From NCBI RefSeq assembly GCF_051201685.1, contig NZ_CP179213.1, positions 1,550,001 through 1,614,000 on the forward strand: a stretch of 64,000 bases of DNA, written 5' to 3'. The notes under the pieces were generated by a model, which did no database searches, was not told the DNA's origin, and saw only the letters and a program-made list of their open reading frames with translations. Position 1 is the first letter of the stretch; each line of letters begins with the position of its first letter. Shown piece by piece: positions 34,651 to 42,490 of the stretch. Source of the DNA: Luminiphilus sp051201685. Lineage in GTDB: Bacteria > Pseudomonadota > Gammaproteobacteria > Pseudomonadales > Halieaceae. A program made the translations under genes and the position numbers.

Positions 34651-35077
34651 AACAGTAACCGGCAGCGCTGCAGGAGCCCGATGCTGCCCATGTTAGGGAG
34701 TTACCGCTCACTGTTGGTGTCAGTATGTAGGTTTCGCCGTTAAACCCGCCTGTCGAAACGGCCGTAGCGGTAATTACTGCGTCAGCAGCTATAGTGACGC
34801 TAGTGACAAGTGACCCCGTGGCAGCATCAGTAAGAACAGCGGTCCCTATTTGACTTCCATCTATTGCATCGCAATTATCCAAGTCTCCACCTTTGGTTTG
34901 AAAGCACAGATCGACCGCCGTTCTTACCGGTGTCACTGCAGCCACAACCTCAGAGAACTTGGCTTTTTTGGTGTAAGTTTGGTAAGCGGGCAGGGCGACA
35001 GCCGCCAATATGCCAATGATCGCAATCACGATCATCAGTTCGATAAGTGTAAAACCTTGTTGGGTGGACTTGTTCAT
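34649..35077 (-). CDS. pilA: Type IV major pilin
   Basis: This prepilin has 142 residues from ATG 35077 (AAGGAG 8 nt upstream; a longer frame is spurious). It has a class III leader MNKSTQQG followed by the mature N-terminus FTLIELMIVIAIIGILAAVA, with Glu5 of the mature protein. The transmembrane/coiled N-helix is followed by a globular domain with Cys pairs, the last near the C-terminus (GSCSAAGYC), forming the D-region disulfide. PilD would cleave after the Gly. No other pil genes are nearby, so this pilin stands alone among catabolic genes. A sigma-54-like promoter lies upstream. Confidence 0.95.
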   Translation of the reverse strand: MNKSTQQGFTLIELMIVIAIIGILAAVALPAYQTYTKKAKFSEVVAAVTPVRTAVDLCFQTKGGDLDNCDAIDGSQIGTAVLTDAATGSLVTSVTIAADAVITATAVSTGGFNGETYILTPTVSGNSLTWAASGSCSAAGYC

Positions 35078-35166
35078 TGGTGTAACTCCTTGTTTGGTTT
35101 TATGTGCGGCCCTTGTACTGCTAGAAGCCTCGCCCGCCACTGAAGTACGGGGTGTCAACGTGCCGC

Positions 35167-35184
35167 TGCACAAAGCGCGCCAAC
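35167..35184 (-). promoter_or_regulatory. Sigma-54-like promoter of pilA
   Basis: On the minus strand TTGGCGCGCTTTGTGCA holds GG and GC separated by exactly 10 bases, as in the TGGCACG-N4-TTGCA consensus (one mismatch: GTGC for TTGC). The predicted start would be near 35156, giving a 79-nt leader. PilA genes are commonly RpoN/PilR-controlled, which agrees. Confidence 0.6.
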
Positions 35185-35189
35185 TCATA

Positions 35190-35546
35190 CATTGTCGCCC
35201 AAAAAATATCTTTTTCCGCCCTGCTTTGGCCTAATTTGCGGAATTTTAGCTGATTGCTAATACAGTTTAGTCTCTAGAATCCGTGGGTGCTGCAAATGCT
35301 GCCCGCAGGCGACGCTGCAGATCTATGCAGCTTTTATTCAAAGGTGACATTTTGCGACACATTTGAACATTATGTGCGAAGGGGCGCTCGGCACTTTTAA
35401 CCGCCGGGGTCAGGCAATCGGGGTTTATTGCGCTCGCTATAGCTGCTGCGATGACGCTCGCGATGGCTGTCTGGAAGGGTGGTGCTATGCAGCGAAGATT
35501 CGTTGCAAAAGACATTATCGTTGTGTTCTATGACGGGGCATTTTCA
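35190..35546. other. Intergenic stretch without a recognised gene
   Basis: About 360 bases upstream of pilA hold no convincing coding frame. Short frames exist on both strands but lack ribosome sites and family motifs. The stretch joins the remnant at 35547; the pilA regulatory region probably occupies its right-strand start. No repeats, tRNA or hairpin were seen. Confidence 0.5.
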
Positions 35547-35731
35547 CAGCAAAGGGCTGAGGTAACGGTTGTTCGCCCAACGCCTGTAAAAGTGGAAAAC
35601 CTGATGCTTGACGCAGTTTTTGATGATACTCAGCGCTGCCTCGACAATTGAAAACTGTTCGCTTAGCTCGGCAATCAAACGCAACCGGGCGTGCTTATGC
35701 GGCGATTGTTTCTTCAGCTAAACCTGGCGGA
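35547..35731 (+). pseudogene. Decayed 3' fragment of a short-chain dehydrogenase gene
   Basis: The translation AEVTVVRPTPVKVENL, FDDTQRCLDN-stop-KLFA-stop-LGNQTQPGV, LMRRLFLQL aligns end to end with the C-terminal part of the SDR at 33677-34447 (AEATVVPKLPSKGETL, IDDIERCLDKGKLFAYPGKQTQLGV, VMRRLFPQL). At least two in-frame stops interrupt it. DNA identity is visible too, for example in ATGCGGCGATTGTTT. It is the relic of a duplicated or rearranged SDR gene; the 5' two thirds are not visible. pilA is inserted between the intact and the decayed copies. Confidence 0.82.
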
Positions 35732-35808
35732 ATTCCCAGGATGCTGAAAAATTTTGATTGCTGGTTATAGTTCATGTTAAGGCGCTGATTGATAGAGGGA
35801 GTTACCGT

Positions 35809-36609
35809 TTGTTGTCGTCCACCGAAAGCCTGCCTCGTCAAATTCGATTTGACGGAGCGCACAATTTTAGAGATCTCGGCGGGTACCCACTCGGTTGTGG
35901 CGGTTCCTTTACACCGGGACGGATATACCGGTCTGATCACTTGGGCCGTTTGACCGATGCTGACCGACAAAGATTGTCCGCTTTGGGAATAGCAACCGTG
36001 GTCGATCTGCGCAGAGCTAGTGAACGGGCGGAAAACCCCGATCTCCTTATGGGTACCGGCATCAACGAAATTTGGTTGCCGGTGGAGGCTGAGGGTGCAG
36101 ATGTCATTAATATTCGCCGTGAGGTTGAAGCGGGTAGGGTTGACGCACAGGCAGCGAGTGAATTTCTCATTGAAGCCAATCGGTTATTCGTGACCCGTTT
36201 TGCCCGGGTTTATAGCGAGTTCCTACACCTGCTCCTGCAGCCTCAAAGTTTACCTCTGGTATTCCACTGCTCTGCTGGGAAAGACCGCGCCGGCTATGCC
36301 GCTGCACTGACGCTGCTTGTTGCCGGCGCCTCGAAGCACCACGTAATGGCAGACTATTTGGCAACCAATCTTTGCAACCAGGCGCATCGCCGCGCTCTCA
36401 TGGCTGGGCTGCCAGAAAGCGCAGGGGTGGAGACAACCCGTCAGGCACTCAATGTGTTGATGCAGGTTGAAGAGCGCTACCTCACTGCGGCCTTCACTGA
36501 GATTGATACGGGCTACTTGGACGCGAGTGACTACATGAGTCGAGCTTTGGGTTTTGATGCCGATAAGCAGGCACGGCTCAAGGCTCTGTTGACTCACTCT
36601 GGGATCTAA
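35809..36609 (+). CDS. Tyrosine phosphatase-like protein (PtpB/Y_phosphatase3 type)
   Basis: This protein has about 266 residues. RFDGAHNFRDLGGY and PGRIYRSDHLGRLT are N-terminal signatures of this phosphatase family, ATVVDLR comes next, and the P-loop FHCSAGKDRAGYAA provides the catalytic Cys and Arg (CX5R). No ATG fits: TTG 35809 follows AGAGGGAG at a good distance, while the frame extends up to 35758. The family includes mycobacterial PtpB, which acts on phospho-amino acids and phosphoinositides. Its place among steroid genes has no obvious explanation. Confidence 0.85.
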   Translation: MLSSTESLPRQIRFDGAHNFRDLGGYPLGCGGSFTPGRIYRSDHLGRLTDADRQRLSALGIATVVDLRRASERAENPDLLMGTGINEIWLPVEAEGADVINIRREVEAGRVDAQAASEFLIEANRLFVTRFARVYSEFLHLLLQPQSLPLVFHCSAGKDRAGYAAALTLLVAGASKHHVMADYLATNLCNQAHRRALMAGLPESAGVETTRQALNVLMQVEERYLTAAFTEIDTGYLDASDYMSRALGFDADKQARLKALLTHSGI

Positions 36610-36762
36610 ACGATCTTCCTTGAGCATCAACAGTAGTCAGCGGCTGTACTCGGCAGTTGCGGTGTTGCTAGTCACAATAGCCGTTGATTACCTGCAAAGG
36701 GACGATAGTCCGATGTCATCGTGTGGCTATACTAGAGCCACTTTAACAATGCAGGAGAGACC

Positions 36763-38004
36763 GTGGAACAGGCCATGCTCGCGAGAGCCTATACACCGCT
36801 GCGGTTAGGTCCGGTGACTTTGCCCAATCGTTTTATCAAAGCCGGAGCCAATGAAAATATGTCACTGCGGGGCATGCCGACCCGCGCCATGCTGAAACAT
36901 CACGAGAGTATGGCGGCAGGGGGCGTGGGTATGACGACCATGGCGTATCTGTCAGTGAATAAGGTAGGGCGAACGCTGCCGGATCAAATTTGGTTGCACG
37001 ACGGAGTGATTGGTGAGCTGCGAGCGGTAACTGATGCTGTGCACGCCAAGGGCGGCAAGATTGCCGCTCAATTAACCCACGGTGGTTCTTTCGTGACGGG
37101 GGTCTTTGTGCCCGGGCGTCTTCAAAGCTCTGTATCGGGCTTCAATCCTGCAGGCCTTCTCCGAGGCAATATCTTTCGTCGCGGAATGACCGAAGTCGAC
37201 ATGGAGCACATGGTTGAAGCTTTTGTCACTGCGGCTGAACACTGTGTGAGTGCGGGGTTCGATGCGGTCGAGATTCATATGGGGCACGGCTACCTGTTGA
37301 ACCAGTTTTTGTCGCCCATGGACAACAACCGCAAAGATGCCTATGGCGGCAGTGCCGAGAACCGCGCACGCTTTCCAACAAGAGTTCTCGCAGCGGTAAA
37401 GCAGCGTGTGGGTCAGGATATTGCGGTGTTGGCTAAAATCAATGTTGCTGACGGCAGACGTCGGGGGGCCAACGTTGAAGATGCAATCATTACGGCCAAA
37501 CTGCTTGAGGCAGCGGGTGCTGACATGCTCGTATTATCAGGCGGTCGTAATGTGGAGTCGGGCTGGTTCATGTTTGGCAGCAATATGAATCTTGAAGCTA
37601 TGTATCGCGTTTTGGGTAAGTGGTCGCTCAGCGGTATGGCGATCGGCGCCACCGCGAAGTCTGCGCCCTCTATAGATTTCCGGGAGCTCTATTTTTGGGA
37701 GTATTCGAAAAAGATTCGCGAACAAGTGTCTCTTCCCTTGGCATATCTTGGGGGTGTGAAGTCAGCCGATAATGTGGCGCAGTGTATGGCGGCCGATTTT
37801 GAGGCGGTGGCACTCGCACGGGCGCTGCTCAGAGAGCCTGACCTGGTCAACAAGTGGGAGGTGCGTCCCGAGGAACCATCGCTATGTGACAACTGCAACA
37901 GTTGTGTGGCGTACATCTACCACCCGGGCGGGACGTGGTGCATACACCGGCCTGCAAATGTACTGGAAGATAATCAGCTTCTTGCCTCTTCAGGTGGAAG
38001 CTGA
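36763..38004 (+). CDS. Old Yellow Enzyme-family flavin oxidoreductase, BaiCD-like without C-terminal NAD domain
   Basis: This protein has 413 residues from GTG 36763 (AGGAG 5 nt upstream). It is an OYE TIM barrel: LGPVTLPNRFIKAGANENMS, AAQLTHGG, AVEIHMGHGYLLNQFLSP, YGGSAENRARFP, and AYLGGVKS...AVALARALL. The C-terminal CDNCNSC...C cluster resembles the [4Fe-4S] ligands of 2,4-dienoyl-CoA reductase and BaiCD, but the flavodoxin/NAD-binding half of those proteins is missing, so an external electron donor is needed. Members reduce or oxidise enones. An SRPBCC gene follows after 3 bp. Confidence 0.88.
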   Translation: MEQAMLARAYTPLRLGPVTLPNRFIKAGANENMSLRGMPTRAMLKHHESMAAGGVGMTTMAYLSVNKVGRTLPDQIWLHDGVIGELRAVTDAVHAKGGKIAAQLTHGGSFVTGVFVPGRLQSSVSGFNPAGLLRGNIFRRGMTEVDMEHMVEAFVTAAEHCVSAGFDAVEIHMGHGYLLNQFLSPMDNNRKDAYGGSAENRARFPTRVLAAVKQRVGQDIAVLAKINVADGRRRGANVEDAIITAKLLEAAGADMLVLSGGRNVESGWFMFGSNMNLEAMYRVLGKWSLSGMAIGATAKSAPSIDFRELYFWEYSKKIREQVSLPLAYLGGVKSADNVAQCMAADFEAVALARALLREPDLVNKWEVRPEEPSLCDNCNSCVAYIYHPGGTWCIHRPANVLEDNQLLASSGGS

Positions 38005-38007
38005 AAA

Positions 38008-38442
38008 ATGCTGACGCTCAAGTTTGTGCGCAGTATTAAAGCGGATCTCCCAACGGCTTGGCAGGTTATCGTCGATTTTCCTGCTTATAAAGAATGGAAC
38101 CCCTTTGTGACACGGTGTTCGGCTGAGCTGCAACCCGGAACCCCCATTGTTATGCAGGTAAACATGGGTCCATTTGAGCTTGAGCAGACCGAGCAGGTGA
38201 CGCAAGTCGAGCATGAGAAACTGTTTGAGTACCGCATGCGACCGGTAGGCCGCTGGCTGTACAGCAAGCGGCAGCATCGGCTGGAAGCTGTCGGTACAAG
38301 AGAGATTCGTTATACCTCCTATTTTGAACTTCGTGGCTGGTTATCGCCCATTGTCACGCTTCTAATGGGGTTCTTTCTGTGGCGGGGTTTTCGGCGGATG
38401 ACGAACGCGGTGAAAACTCGAGCGGAGGCACTGGCCCCCTGA
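38008..38442 (+). CDS. SRPBCC-family ligand-binding protein
   Basis: This 144-residue SRPBCC/START-like protein has FVRSIKADLPTAWQVIVDF and YKEWNPF, followed by strands and a C-terminal hydrophobic region (LSPIVTLLMGFFLWRGF) and helix. That hydrophobic stretch could insert into the membrane. It is 3 bp after the OYE gene (coupled). It is a paralogue of the protein at 24064, which shares the EWNPF motif and also follows a redox enzyme gene. Function not known; a lipid or steroid carrier is the obvious candidate. Confidence 0.83.
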   Translation: MLTLKFVRSIKADLPTAWQVIVDFPAYKEWNPFVTRCSAELQPGTPIVMQVNMGPFELEQTEQVTQVEHEKLFEYRMRPVGRWLYSKRQHRLEAVGTREIRYTSYFELRGWLSPIVTLLMGFFLWRGFRRMTNAVKTRAEALAP

Positions 38443-38658
38443 GGTTTTAGGATGTTTGGGCAACTAGGCTCGAATAAGGGCAAGATGTTTTTTTCGCCGA
38501 TAAGGGGCACGTTGTTGACAGTGCGCACTGGTCAAGGCATTGCTTGGCAGACTGCACAGTGCAGTCCGCAAAGGGTCGCCTCCACCGAGGCGATAGAGAC
38601 GATTGGGTCAGTTGAGTGAACCCACGGTCTTGGGCATTGGCGATTTGGGGAGAATGCT

Positions 38659-39534
38659 ATGAAAAGTAATGCACCAGTGGCACTAGTGACTGGCGCGAGT
38701 CGAGGCGCAGGTGCTGGAGTGGCTCGAGCGTTGGGCCAGCACGGTTACACGGTCTACATTACGGGTCGCTCTGAGGTAGTGGGTGCGGCAAAAGCATGGG
38801 ATGGCTCAGTACTTCCCGGAACCATTCACGATACGGCGCGAGCCGTTACCGATGCAGGAGGGCGGGGCGTTGCCCTTTGTTGCGATCACGCCGATGACGC
38901 CGCTGTGGCGGAGGTGTTCGCGCAGATTAAGGGCGATGACGGCCGCCTAGATGTCCTCTTTAATAATGCGACATACATGCATCCTGAGCTCATTACGCCG
39001 AAACCTTTTTGGGAAAAAAGTTTAGAAGCAGCCGCCATTTTAGACGTGGGATTACGCTCCGCCTACGTGGCGAGTTGGCACGCTGCAGGCATGATGGTGT
39101 CGGCCGGTACAGGGTGGATTATTTTCGGCTCGTCTTTTGGCGCTAATTGCTACATGCATGGCCCTGCTTATGGGGCGCAGAAAGCGGGCCTTGATAAGTT
39201 TGCCGCGGATATGCAGCACGACCTAGAGGGCACCGGTGTTAACAGCTTATCGATCTGGATGGGCCCGTTAAAGACCGAGCGCGCGATGAAAGCCGCTGAG
39301 GTCCACCCTGAACAGTATGAGGAGATTATGCAGGTGGCAGAGTCACCAGAGTACACCGGCCATCTTATTCACGCCTTGCGCAGTAGCCCCGAGGGATCCT
39401 CTTATGGCGGGCAAACTGTGGTGGGCGCAGAACTGGGTGTGGCTTTAAAAATTTCTGATGCTGGCGTTTATCCACCCTCACACAGAGACATGTTGGGGGG
39501 GCCTCCCGAGCGCTCGAAGGCTGTTATTTACTGA
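38659..39534 (+). CDS. Short-chain dehydrogenase/reductase (DHRS1-like)
   Basis: This SDR has 291 residues: VTGASRGAGAGVARAL cofactor loop, ITGRSE (Arg, NADP-type), LFNNATYMHPE, IIFGSSFGANCY and GPAYGAQKAGLDKF (Tyr-x-x-x-Lys). The long insert between the cofactor motif and the NNA motif is shared with DHRS1-type enzymes. GGGGAGAATGCT precedes the ATG. Its stop overlaps the start of the DUF3604 gene (TGATG), suggesting one transcript. Confidence 0.88.
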   Translation: MKSNAPVALVTGASRGAGAGVARALGQHGYTVYITGRSEVVGAAKAWDGSVLPGTIHDTARAVTDAGGRGVALCCDHADDAAVAEVFAQIKGDDGRLDVLFNNATYMHPELITPKPFWEKSLEAAAILDVGLRSAYVASWHAAGMMVSAGTGWIIFGSSFGANCYMHGPAYGAQKAGLDKFAADMQHDLEGTGVNSLSIWMGPLKTERAMKAAEVHPEQYEEIMQVAESPEYTGHLIHALRSSPEGSSYGGQTVVGAELGVALKISDAGVYPPSHRDMLGGPPERSKAVIY

Positions 39535-41468
39535 TGCAACAGCTTCAGCATAACGTTCACGGTGTGGCTGCGGATGCCTTTGTGTGTCGGCGGAGGCCGG
39601 AGCTGTTACTGTTTACGGTAACCGTGATGTTGGTGGCACTTCTCACGGCCTGTGACCCGATAGCAGACCCCACTCTTACGCCAATGACAGTGTCCCCCGT
39701 CACTGAAATGCCTGAAGTCACTCCGTTGCTGCCCAGTTCACTGCGTAACCTTTACTGGGGTGATTTGCACATTCACACCGCCTTATCGAGTGATGCGTTT
39801 GCCATGGGCGTGCGCGCGTTACCCTCGGATGTTTATCGTTTTTCCCGAGGTCTGACCATCGATCATGGTGCAGGTTATCCCCTCACAATTCGTCGGCCAT
39901 TAGATTTTGCTGCGGTGACAGATCATGCCGAATATATGGGTCAGGCGAGATTGGCCGATCTCGATATTCCAACGACACGCCAGCCCCTCGCTGATCTTTT
40001 AGCAGAAGGCAGTCGGTTGGCAGTGACCCGGGCTTGGGTCGAGACGATGGCACTGATGCACGAAAATGGATTTCAGTTAACCCTTGGCGGCGTCGATACC
40101 GCCATAAACGCTGCAGCGTGGAGGACCACTGTAGAGGCGGCCAACACCTTTAACGATCCCGGCAAATTCACAGCATTCATCGGCTGGGAGTGGTCAGCTG
40201 ACGGTGGCGATGTTACGACGCACTTACACCGAAATGTTATTTACGGAAGTGGTGCGGTACCTGGTCGTCCCTTCAGCGCTATCGACGGACCTGACGCAAC
40301 AGACCTTTGGCGCTTTTTGCGCGGTGAGCGGGCACAGGGGCGGTCAGTCATTGCTATTCCACACAACGCCAACCTATCTCAGGGACTCATGTATCGAACC
40401 GAGGACAGCGAGGGTCGTCTGTTGGTTGAGGCCGTACCCCAGGACCGGTCCGATCTCGAACCGATTAGTGAAATTCTTCAGGTAAAGGGTGCCTCTGAAA
40501 CACACCCGTTATTATCAAGTCTTGACGAGTTCGCAGGATTTGAGATTGCTAGCGCAGTTCCCGGTCAGAAGGGCACCTTGGAGACGGTCAAAGGGTCCTA
40601 TGCACGCGATGCCTTGCGACGTGGAATTTCACTGGCTCACAGCGAGGGCTTCAACCCCTTTGTCTTTGGTGTGATTGGTGCCAGCGATAGCCACAACGCC
40701 AGTTCTGTCACCGATGAGGATAATTATACGGGTAAGCTGCCGATGATGGATGGAAGTGCGGGCTTACGAACGGGTGAGGCAGGTCTGGGATTAGCTTACA
40801 TGACCCCTGCGCCAAGTTGGGGCTCGGGTGGGCTCGCCGGAGTTTGGGCTGAGGAAAATACCCGCGAGGCACTTTTTTCTGCGCTGCAGCGGCGTGAGAC
40901 CTTTGCCACTTCAGGACCTCGGATCTCCCTGCGCATGTTTGGTGGCTGGCAACTTGAGCCGGCGTTGGCTGTGGCAGCTGATGGTGTCGCGAAGTCTGAC
41001 GCTGCCGGGGTGCCTATGGGCTCTGCATTACCTTTGCAGTCTGGTTCAGGGGCCCCTCAGTTTGTAGTCTTTGCTGCCCAGGACCCTTTGGGTGCCCACC
41101 TTGATCGTATTCAAATTATTAAAGGCTGGGTTGACGAAGAGGGTGTTACCCACGAGAAGGTTATCGACGTGGCATGGTCTGGGAAACGAAGCATTGATCT
41201 CGCTACCGGTCGGTTGGACCCCGTAGGTAGCACGGTAAATACAGGGGCAAGCACCTACGAAAATACCATCGGTTCGCCCTCGTTGGCAGCTTGGTGGCAG
41301 GATGACGACTTTGATCCTGATCGCCCTGCCTTTTACTACCCAAGGGTTCTTGAGATTCCAACACCGCGCTGGTCCACCTACGACGCCCGAGATTTGGGTG
41401 TAGAGCCGATGGTCCCTGTCGCGATACAAGAGCGGGCCATTGGCTCTGCTATCTGGTTCGAGCCTTGA
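39534..41468 (+). CDS. Exported lipoprotein with DUF3604 (PHP-like) domain
   Basis: This protein has 644 residues. The N-terminal signal ends in LLTAC, a lipobox with Cys near residue 41, so it should be lipid-anchored. DUF3604 follows: YWGDLHIHTALSSDAF, FAAVTDHAEYMG, NVIYGS, AIPHNANLS, VIGASDSHNAS and GVWAEENTREALF. The HxH and later His/Asp residues look like a PHP-type metal site, consistent with a phosphatase or hydrolase fold. A second DUF3604 protein is encoded at 48240. DUF3604 has no established reaction that I know of. Confidence 0.88.
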   Translation: MQQLQHNVHGVAADAFVCRRRPELLLFTVTVMLVALLTACDPIADPTLTPMTVSPVTEMPEVTPLLPSSLRNLYWGDLHIHTALSSDAFAMGVRALPSDVYRFSRGLTIDHGAGYPLTIRRPLDFAAVTDHAEYMGQARLADLDIPTTRQPLADLLAEGSRLAVTRAWVETMALMHENGFQLTLGGVDTAINAAAWRTTVEAANTFNDPGKFTAFIGWEWSADGGDVTTHLHRNVIYGSGAVPGRPFSAIDGPDATDLWRFLRGERAQGRSVIAIPHNANLSQGLMYRTEDSEGRLLVEAVPQDRSDLEPISEILQVKGASETHPLLSSLDEFAGFEIASAVPGQKGTLETVKGSYARDALRRGISLAHSEGFNPFVFGVIGASDSHNASSVTDEDNYTGKLPMMDGSAGLRTGEAGLGLAYMTPAPSWGSGGLAGVWAEENTREALFSALQRRETFATSGPRISLRMFGGWQLEPALAVAADGVAKSDAAGVPMGSALPLQSGSGAPQFVVFAAQDPLGAHLDRIQIIKGWVDEEGVTHEKVIDVAWSGKRSIDLATGRLDPVGSTVNTGASTYENTIGSPSLAAWWQDDDFDPDRPAFYYPRVLEIPTPRWSTYDARDLGVEPMVPVAIQERAIGSAIWFEP

Positions 41469-41481
41469 TCTACATTAAACA

Positions 41482-41501
41482 TCTGTGGGGCATGCCACAG
41501 A
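41482..41501. terminator. Hairpin between convergent genes
   Basis: TCTGTGG and CCACAGA form a perfect 7-bp stem with a GGCATG loop between the convergent DUF3604 (+) and reductase-like (-) genes. There is no strong T-tract, so it may be a weak terminator or only a 3'-end stabilising hairpin. Confidence 0.5.
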
Positions 41502-41540
41502 GGATACCTGGGCTTGCAGGCCAAACTAAGGCATAAAGAT

Positions 41541-42341
41541 TTACAGCAGCCTTGGGAAGATGGCTTTACGCTCTGGTGGATATTCATCGAAATTTTTACG
41601 AAACCAACGATGGGTATAAAGCGCGCGAGGAATTAGGTTGCCGGCGGTCATAGCGAGCACAAAGACCGCGCCCAAATTCCAGGTCATGATGGCAAAACCT
41701 GTGAAAGACAGAATTTCCCCAAGGTACTGTGGGCAGGTAACCCAGCGAAAGGCACCGCCAAAAGGAATTTTGTAGCGCGGCTCATTGGGCGTGGGCGTTT
41801 TTGAACGCAGGTTACGCAGGATATGGTCTGAGTGAATGTTCAGCCCAAAACCCGTCGCATAGACAAACAAGCCCAACACAAATCGAGGATCACTGAACCA
41901 GTCGAGCGTGTACTGATCGCCATACTCGGTCAAGTACGCCGCGTTGAAATAACCGTGCAGAAACAGGGTAATCCAGCCTGCGATTATTACGTTGAAAGAA
42001 AAGCTCGCGGGTGTGCCGGGCTGTACCCGCATCAACATGGGAGTAATGAGCGCGCGGTTACTGTAGTGCATCATCCATACGGCAAGAAAAAACAAAGGCA
42101 CGGCTTCGTAGGCGTTAGTCCCCATGAAGTAGACGACCGGAAAAACCAGCAAGCCGGGCAGCTCCATAATAATCCAGCCCATACGAGAACCGAGCTTAAT
42201 ACCCTGTTTTTTACCTTTCAGTCCGAATCGGCCGCCATAGGCAGCGGTACCCACAAAGCTCGCGGCAAATACCAGCAGCGCGTAGGCAAAACCTACAAGG
42301 AGTAATGTGTCGTAAAGGGCATTACCGGTGTACCAGGCCAT
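41541..42341 (-). CDS. Steroid 5-alpha-reductase-family membrane protein (SRD5A-like)
   Basis: This integral membrane protein has about 266 residues and roughly six helices. The C-terminal motif PRYKIPFGGAFRWVTCPQYL followed by GEILSFTGFAIMTW is that of 3-oxo-5-alpha-steroid 4-dehydrogenases (YxIPxGGxF, GE, GFA). These use NADPH to saturate the C4-5 double bond of 3-oxo-4-ene steroids. ATG 42341 is taken; a TTG at 42419 would extend it unnaturally. It is divergent from the KstD-like gene. Such a reductase beside a dehydrogenase of the same ring is notable; the direction of use is not known. Confidence 0.85.
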   Translation of the reverse strand: MAWYTGNALYDTLLLVGFAYALLVFAASFVGTAAYGGRFGLKGKKQGIKLGSRMGWIIMELPGLLVFPVVYFMGTNAYEAVPLFFLAVWMMHYSNRALITPMLMRVQPGTPASFSFNVIIAGWITLFLHGYFNAAYLTEYGDQYTLDWFSDPRFVLGLFVYATGFGLNIHSDHILRNLRSKTPTPNEPRYKIPFGGAFRWVTCPQYLGEILSFTGFAIMTWNLGAVFVLAMTAGNLIPRALYTHRWFRKNFDEYPPERKAIFPRLL

Positions 42342-42490
42342 GATGATGTCTCTAGGAGTTTGGATGGCCCGCAGAGTGGCGTGTGATTGGCCAGTGCGCA
42401 ACCTTGCTCCATCGTCCAAATGGAGGCTGATCGCCGTTCATCAAGCCGCTAATGTGAAGCACCTCCAGTTGATTTGGCGAGCCTTTGCCT

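Noticed and set aside
34649..35188. N-terminally longer version of the pilin
   Set aside because: The strong AAGGAG site and the class III leader peptide fix the start at 35077.
35267..35515. An 82-codon minus-strand frame upstream of pilA
   Set aside because: No ribosome site or family resemblance, and it lies beside the SDR remnant; likely spurious.
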